NCBI GenBank assembly: GCA_001642005.1
Contig: LWCA01000587.1
Coordinates: 1-22,672 of the forward strand
DNA length: 22,672 nucleotides
Reading direction: 5' to 3'
DNA from: Intoshia linei
Taxonomy: Eukaryota; Orthonectida; Rhopaluridae
Part shown: positions 18,650 to 22,672 of the stretch, piece after piece
Layout: the number at the start of each line of letters is the position of its first letter
How positions within the stretch are numbered: position 1 is the first letter of the stretch
Program-made: the position numbers and the translations under genes
The notes under the pieces: model-generated
Databases searched by the model: none
What the model was told of the DNA's origin: nothing
What the model saw: only the letters and a program-made list of their open reading frames with translations

Positions 18650-18940
18650 ATTTTTTCACCCAATTTTTAAAGAATTTGAAGAAACATTTTGGGTCTAAAA
18701 TTTGGTTGGGTTTTTAAGATATTATTTTTTTTTTACGCCAAATTTTAAAGATTTTTATGATAATTTTTCGACCAAAATTTAGGAAGGACATTTTTTTTCA
18801 TCCAATTTTTAAAGAACTTAAAGATAATTTTGGGTCCAAAATTTGGTTGGGTTTTTAAGGTATTTTTTATTTTTTTTACCCTAAATTTTAAAGATTTTTA
18901 TGATAATTTTTTGACCAAAATTTAGGAGGGAACATTTTTT
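18650..18940. repeat. Two-copy tandem repeat, 142-bp dimeric unit
   Basis: CACCCAATTTTTAAAGAA at 18657 recurs as CATCCAATTTTTAAAGAA at 18799, 142 bp on. Within each unit a sister segment CCAAATTTTAAAGATTTTTA starts about 79 bp later (18738), so the unit is itself a diverged dimer. GGGTTTTTAAG and GACCAAAATTTAGGA recur at the same offsets. Confidence 0.7.
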
Positions 18941-18954
18941 TCACTTAAATTAGT

Positions 18955-19335
18955 GAAATTGAAATTTTTAACATGTGTTAACTGGAAAAAACTATTAAAT
19001 TATAGGACTTAGTTTTTTTCATTTTTTAAAAATGGGTAATTTGGAGTATTCGCTGTGAATATATAAGTTTTGAAAATTAAAATTGATGATAATGTTTATG
19101 ATTTCAAAATCAGTCTCAGAATTTAAGTTTTGTAGCATTTTTATTGACTTCTTTATTTTAAAATAAAATGATAATTAAATAAAATGTGGTTTTTACCCTA
19201 AAAGACTCAATTTTTGAAAATAAAATTTCCGATAAAACCTCACTCTCGAAAAAGTATGTTAAAAATTAGTGTTTATAAAATTGTAAGCCTCTTATTTTCT
19301 TAAATAACCTGGAACAAACAGACAAATATAAATTT
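18955..19335 (-). repeat. Dispersed repeat R1, copy 5
   Basis: Reverse orientation, as copy 1. It holds TGTGTTAACTGGA, AGGACTTAG, CGCTGTGAATATATAAG and ends with TAACCTGGAACAAACAGACA at about 19305-19325, matching AAACTGGAACAAATAAATAA of copy 1 (2737). The ATTCATTCCTTCG part is absent. Confidence 0.6.
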
Positions 19336-19386
19336 TTAGCTTAATTACTTTCATTAAGATAAGGATAGGAAAATAAATTATGTAAA

Positions 19387-20286
19387 CTATAGTGATTTAT
19401 GATAGTGATAGAGATTATAGTGGTTCGCGATAATTGTATAGTAAATTATCGGTCCACGATGAAGAAAGTGTGGTAACTCCGGTTCAATCAAAAAATGATC
19501 AAAATAAAATTTTACGTCCTATCATTACTATTATGACGCTACCATGTCATTTAAAAAAAATTACAATTTTTAACATTAAAATTACCCCATCAGTTAATAA
19601 AACCTTGATACCATCACACTTTAGCAACAATACTTCATCGTCAACATTTATAGTCATTTTGATAAAAGATCCATCCTAAAATTTTATTTTTAATTTATTA
19701 TAAAATTTAAATAATTTATTATAGATATTTGATGGTTATTTGACGATAAGGGTTTAATCCTTTTGATTTCTTATATACTGGTTAATTCGAGAAAATTCAT
19801 TTCTAGCAAATCACGCATATTTTTTGTCACAAACAAGATTCAAACTTATTTTGCAGATAAAATGAAAATGATTCAGTTGAAAAATTTCGGATCAAATATT
19901 ATCGCTAACATTTTGTTCATTTATGCAAATTACCTAGTGAAAACAAAATTCGAGAATTTAAAAATATGTTGGATCCATTCTATATTATTTATTAATATAT
20001 TTAAAATCTTTATTTAATTTTTTTTCTACGTATTTAAAATTTGATAATTGTAAAAAGTTTCATTTCCTGATTCTGAACTATCACTCACTATCGGTAATTT
20101 AGTAGCTTAAATATATTAAAAAACTTCATTTCTCATGCCATTTCCAGTTTCAACAACTTTTGCACGCATCACTTTTCCTTGTGCTGGTGGAGGGATAATG
20201 ATACCACTAGTGGTATTGATTGAATGATTAACATTTTTGACCAAAAATCGGTCAAACATTGGTATACAACGTCTCTTTACAAGTGG
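19387..20286 (-). CDS. Divergent mitochondrial 10-kDa chaperonin (HSP10/GroES-like), 5' end unresolved
   Basis: HSP10 is the heptameric lid of the mitochondrial HSP60 folding chamber. Exon 20286-20125 encodes 54 residues with RRCIPMFDRFLVKN (family K-x-I-P-L-x-D-R-V-L-V), the mobile-loop region TTSGIIIPPPAQGKVMRAKV and VVETGNG. Exon 19675-19586 (30 residues) continues in phase 0 with INVDDEVLLLKCDGIKVLL (family VKVGDxVLLPEYGGTKVxL). The family loop PEYGG is replaced by LKCDG. A third exon, 19518-19387, is possible: an AG at 19520-19519 and phase 0 give DVKFYFDHF, but it then runs about 20 residues beyond the usual C-terminus and lacks a clear F-x-F-R-D-x-D-I-L. The first exon is not certain; ATG-TCA at 20544-20539 before a GTAAAA donor is one candidate. 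Introns 67 and 449 bp. A diverged paralogue or a decaying gene. Confidence 0.65.
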
Positions 20287-20692
20287 CTAAATTGAAATGT
20301 GAATATTTACTTCTTTTACTAATATTATAATTTAATTTTATAAAAAAAAAATTGTAAAATTTTTTTTGTTAACTATAAATTAAATTCTATCATAATATAC
20401 AGAAAATTATTTCAAATCTTGATGTAAATAAAAAAAATAATAATTTAACAGCCAAAAATTATTCGGAAACGTACCTATATAAAATATCTGTATCTCAAAT
20501 TAAAAATATTTATAAATTTGAATAAAAGAAGCTTTTACTGACATATAGTAATTATATCAATAATTGTTAATATTACAAAAATAATTAAGAAAAAATGAAA
20601 CTAAAATTGTTGAAGAATTGTTGTAGAAGGTTGTAAAATTAATATCTATGATTAAATTAATATGGCGTATAAACGCATTTTAACAATATTAA

Positions 20693-20836
20693 CTTCACAT
20701 ATTGTTAGAATATTTTCCGTTATATTTGGATAATCCATTCAACAATGCAAATGAATATTATACTCAATTTACTAAAAGTTTACAGAATAGTGCAAATTGT
20801 GCGCCGCAATTAAAAAATATTTGTTTAAAAATTTAA
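20693..20836 (+). other. Short open stretch that may be a coding fragment
   Basis: A 47-codon stretch, LLEYFPLYLDNPFNNANEYY then TQFTKSLQNSANCAPQLKN, has balanced composition unlike the surrounding Lys/Ile/Asn/Tyr noise. TTGTTAG just before it could be a splice acceptor. No family recognised and no partner exon found. Confidence 0.2.
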
Positions 20837-20899
20837 AGAAAATAGTGTATCGAAAATGTCCGAGATTCAGGATTATTGAACTAAATCCAAATAAACGTA

Positions 20900-21199
20900 C
20901 TATATTGTTACCGAAGGATTAATAGGTGTACTTTGGTTATTACAAGCCATAATAATAGGAAACTTTGTGTCCAATCTTTGATCGTTATCTCGACTAGTTC
21001 TATTTAAATTAATATCATTAGAATGTTGAGAACTTTTTGACAGGTTAAGTCGATGTATCCTGCTTTTCAAGTGTCGGCTTAAATCATGTCGGTGTTTTCT
21101 GTAGGTTCTTTTGCAATATATACATTCCACCAACTTATTCGGTAACGGAATGAATCCTTTAATATCGAGCCATTTTTGTAAACTATTAGTTGCCTTCAT
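20900..21199 (-). CDS. Small BED/C2H2-like zinc-finger protein, 99 aa
   Basis: An intact 99-codon frame. Residues 24-49 contain VECIYCKRTYRKHRHDL followed by SRHLKSRIH: Cys26, Cys29, His43 and His49, spacing C-x2-C-x13-H-x5-H, with a Trp/Phe-containing lead-in (KWLDIKGF). That is close to BED-type fingers, which bind DNA and are often found in hAT transposases or genes derived from them. After the finger the protein is polar and Ser/Asn-rich with no further domain. It could be the first exon of a longer gene, a solo domain left by a transposon, or a real small gene; intactness in AT-rich DNA favours recent coding use. Confidence 0.5.
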   Translation of the reverse strand: MKATNSLQKWLDIKGFIPLPNKLVECIYCKRTYRKHRHDLSRHLKSRIHRLNLSKSSQHSNDINLNRTSRDNDQRLDTKFPIIMACNNQSTPINPSVTI

Positions 21200-21619
21200 C
21201 TTTTCAAAAAATAAATTAGCGTAAAATGTGTATGCGTATTACTACAACAACAATTATCAAATATACGCGTATTCAGGCAACATAAATTTTAAATTGTGCA
21301 ACAGAAACTGCGTGATACGCAACAAGTCGGGTAAAATATTAGGGTATTTATATAATTCCAATGATTATAAATTATAAATGTGTACACTAGGGCTGTTTAA
21401 AAAAAAATTAGCACATGGGCAGAGGGTATGCTTTAATATGTAAAAAATAATATGCCGTTATTAAAAATTTTCAATTCTCAAAAAACATTAAGCGGAATTC
21501 AATTAATAACTTTAAAATACTATATAATAAGTGATGTTTATTTTTAAACATTTAGTCGGTAACTAGCGTAATATTATAATTCATTTGGTTACATAATAAC
21601 TTATATAAAATGCGACGCG
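21200..21619. other. AT-rich spacer upstream of the zinc-finger ORF
   Basis: Would contain the promoter of the minus-strand zinc-finger ORF. Nothing else recognised. Confidence 0.4.
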
Positions 21620-22400
21620 ATTTTTGTTTGTGTGTTTTACTTTATTGAAATAACTAGCACTCTTAGAATTTTTTAAAGACCACATTTCAATTACAGTTTT
21701 TTCTGGGACGTATAATAAGATCAATTTCAACCTCACAATTTCACATCTTAAGGGTCAAAAACCCCTGTTGTCCCTCTTTTTGAAAAGCAAACAAATTGGA
21801 GAATTTAAAAAAATATATACGCTGATGCGGATTTTAAAATCATAACATTTTCATAAATTTAAATTTAAAAAAATTATATCTTTATGGCCAAAACCCCAAA
21901 TTCCCTTCCTTTTTTTGAAAACAGCCCTAGAATTTCAAAAAATTTCAATCCGATTAAGTGACGACTTCACGGTCAAAAAAGCATTTTAGTATTCATATAT
22001 TTTTTTTCAAAATATTTCATTAAAACAAAAAATGTAAAATAATTAACGGTCCGAAGATTAAAAAAGATTATTCTGATAGAGCTTATTCCAGTTAATATAA
22101 ATACAAAATTTTAACCCCAGAAATCTACGCATTTCCGGTGAAAAATAATTTTTAATATATTATCAAGCAATATTTTTCAAATATTTCGATTAAAACCAAA
22201 AATTGAAAATGTAAATATTGATCCTACAATTTCAAAAAAAAATGTGCATTGTACGTCTACACATTTCAAATAAAGACATATAGGTGAAAATGTATATAAT
22301 TCATTCCTTCGGATTTTTTTTTATTACTACGCAATTTTTCAATCTCAAATTTTCATTTTCAAAACATTTTGTTTAAAATTTAAATTAAAAATATAGTATG
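21620..22400 (+). repeat. Dispersed repeat R1, copy 6
   Basis: Close to copy 2: ACCACATTTCAATTACAGTTT at 21680, GGTCAAAAACCCC at about 21752, GGCCAAAACCCC at about 21885, GGTCAAAAAAGC at about 21972, AATCTACGCATTTCC near 22122 and TATATAATTCATTCCTTCGG near 22292. It has the long form after CTTCG (an extra GATTTTTTTTTATTACTAC), as does copy 1. Confidence 0.75.
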
Positions 22401-22672
22401 AAACTTTTGAAACCATAGTTAAGTTGACAATTACAAATTTTCACTGTTGATAACTCTGTCACTTCATTGGCAACTAAGATGTACTGTTTAAAAATTATCT
22501 TTATTATAATAACAAAATGTTATACAGTCAGACAATAGATATTAACATTTTAATCATACATTTTTGTAAACCAAAACAAAAATTTTTTTTAAAATATACA
22601 CAACATAAAATTTGTTTTAAATATACATTTTATAATCTATGGGGGTATGAGGGGGCAACAGAAGAAAAGCTC
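22401..22672. other. AT-rich window end, possible 3' end of a minus-strand gene
   Basis: The last 45 bases are less AT-rich; on the complement they read a short frame, ELFFCCPLIPP, to a stop at about 22637. That is too short to call. No other feature seen. Confidence 0.2.

Noticed and set aside
19763-20017. 84-codon plus-strand frame beginning MISYILVNSRKF
   Set aside because: It is inside the HSP10-like intron on the other strand and matches no family I know. It may be a transposon scrap, but I cannot support it.
1-22672. CRISPR array, toxin-antitoxin or other bacterial defence locus
   Set aside because: All recognisable genes are eukaryotic and spliced; repeats are transposon or satellite-like, with no regular short repeat-spacer pattern.

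Overview
The window is nuclear DNA from an animal, most likely an arthropod and probably an insect. The evidence is spliced metazoan housekeeping genes with GT-AG introns, very high A+T content, many very short introns (38 to 60 bp), and dense relics of Tc1/mariner-like, hAT-like and FLYWCH-bearing DNA transposons. The species cannot be named from the sequence. Open reading frames alone hide most of the genes, because they are cut into small exons. I rebuilt them by translating all frames and requiring AG/GT borders with matching phase.

Layout, left to right. (1) 156-1452 (+): most of a Ras GTPase in seven exons, entering at residue 11 and ending in a CAAX box. (2) 1481-3634 (-): complete MED20 (Mediator head) in four exons, tail to tail with Ras with only 28 bp between the stop codons; its 1.36-kb intron holds a dispersed repeat, called R1 here. 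(3) 3768-8603 (+): complete FIP1 (mRNA 3'-end processing) in five exons, head to head with MED20 across 133 bp; its 3.8-kb intron holds R1, two Tc1-like fragments with direct-repeat ends and a dead FLYWCH zinc-finger fragment. (4) 8838-10205 (+): an unrecognised basic 417-aa protein in three exons. (5) 10206-13216: no gene; an R1 copy, then a tandem array with a 208-bp dimeric period, then plain AT-rich DNA. (6) 13217-14385 (+): complete UNC119-like lipid-binding chaperone in five exons. (7) 14788-15033 (-): single-exon SEM1/DSS1 proteasome-lid protein. (8) 15240-15915: R1 3' part joined to a transposon relic. (9) 16362-17067 (+): an unrecognised 117-aa single-pass membrane protein in three exons. 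(10) 17579-18562: the same relic in reverse, split by a 617-bp hAT-type MITE with an 8-bp target duplication. (11) 18650-19335: a 142-bp tandem repeat and R1. (12) 19387-20286 (-): a divergent mitochondrial HSP10-like gene. (13) 20900-21199 (-): a BED/C2H2-like zinc-finger ORF. (14) 21620-22400: another R1 copy, then AT-rich DNA.

The genes do not form an operon or one pathway. MED20, FIP1 and SEM1 are widely expressed nuclear factors (transcription, 3'-end processing, proteolysis), Ras and UNC119 act in lipid-anchored signalling and trafficking, and HSP10 acts in mitochondria. I see no bacterial-style defence system, CRISPR array, rRNA or tRNA. The most notable points are a Gly13-to-Ala change in the Ras P-loop, exceptionally short introns, a divergent HSP10 lacking its usual PEYGG-type loop, an exact 40-bp CTAG-bounded hairpin present three times, and a MITE insertion with a matching empty site elsewhere in the window.
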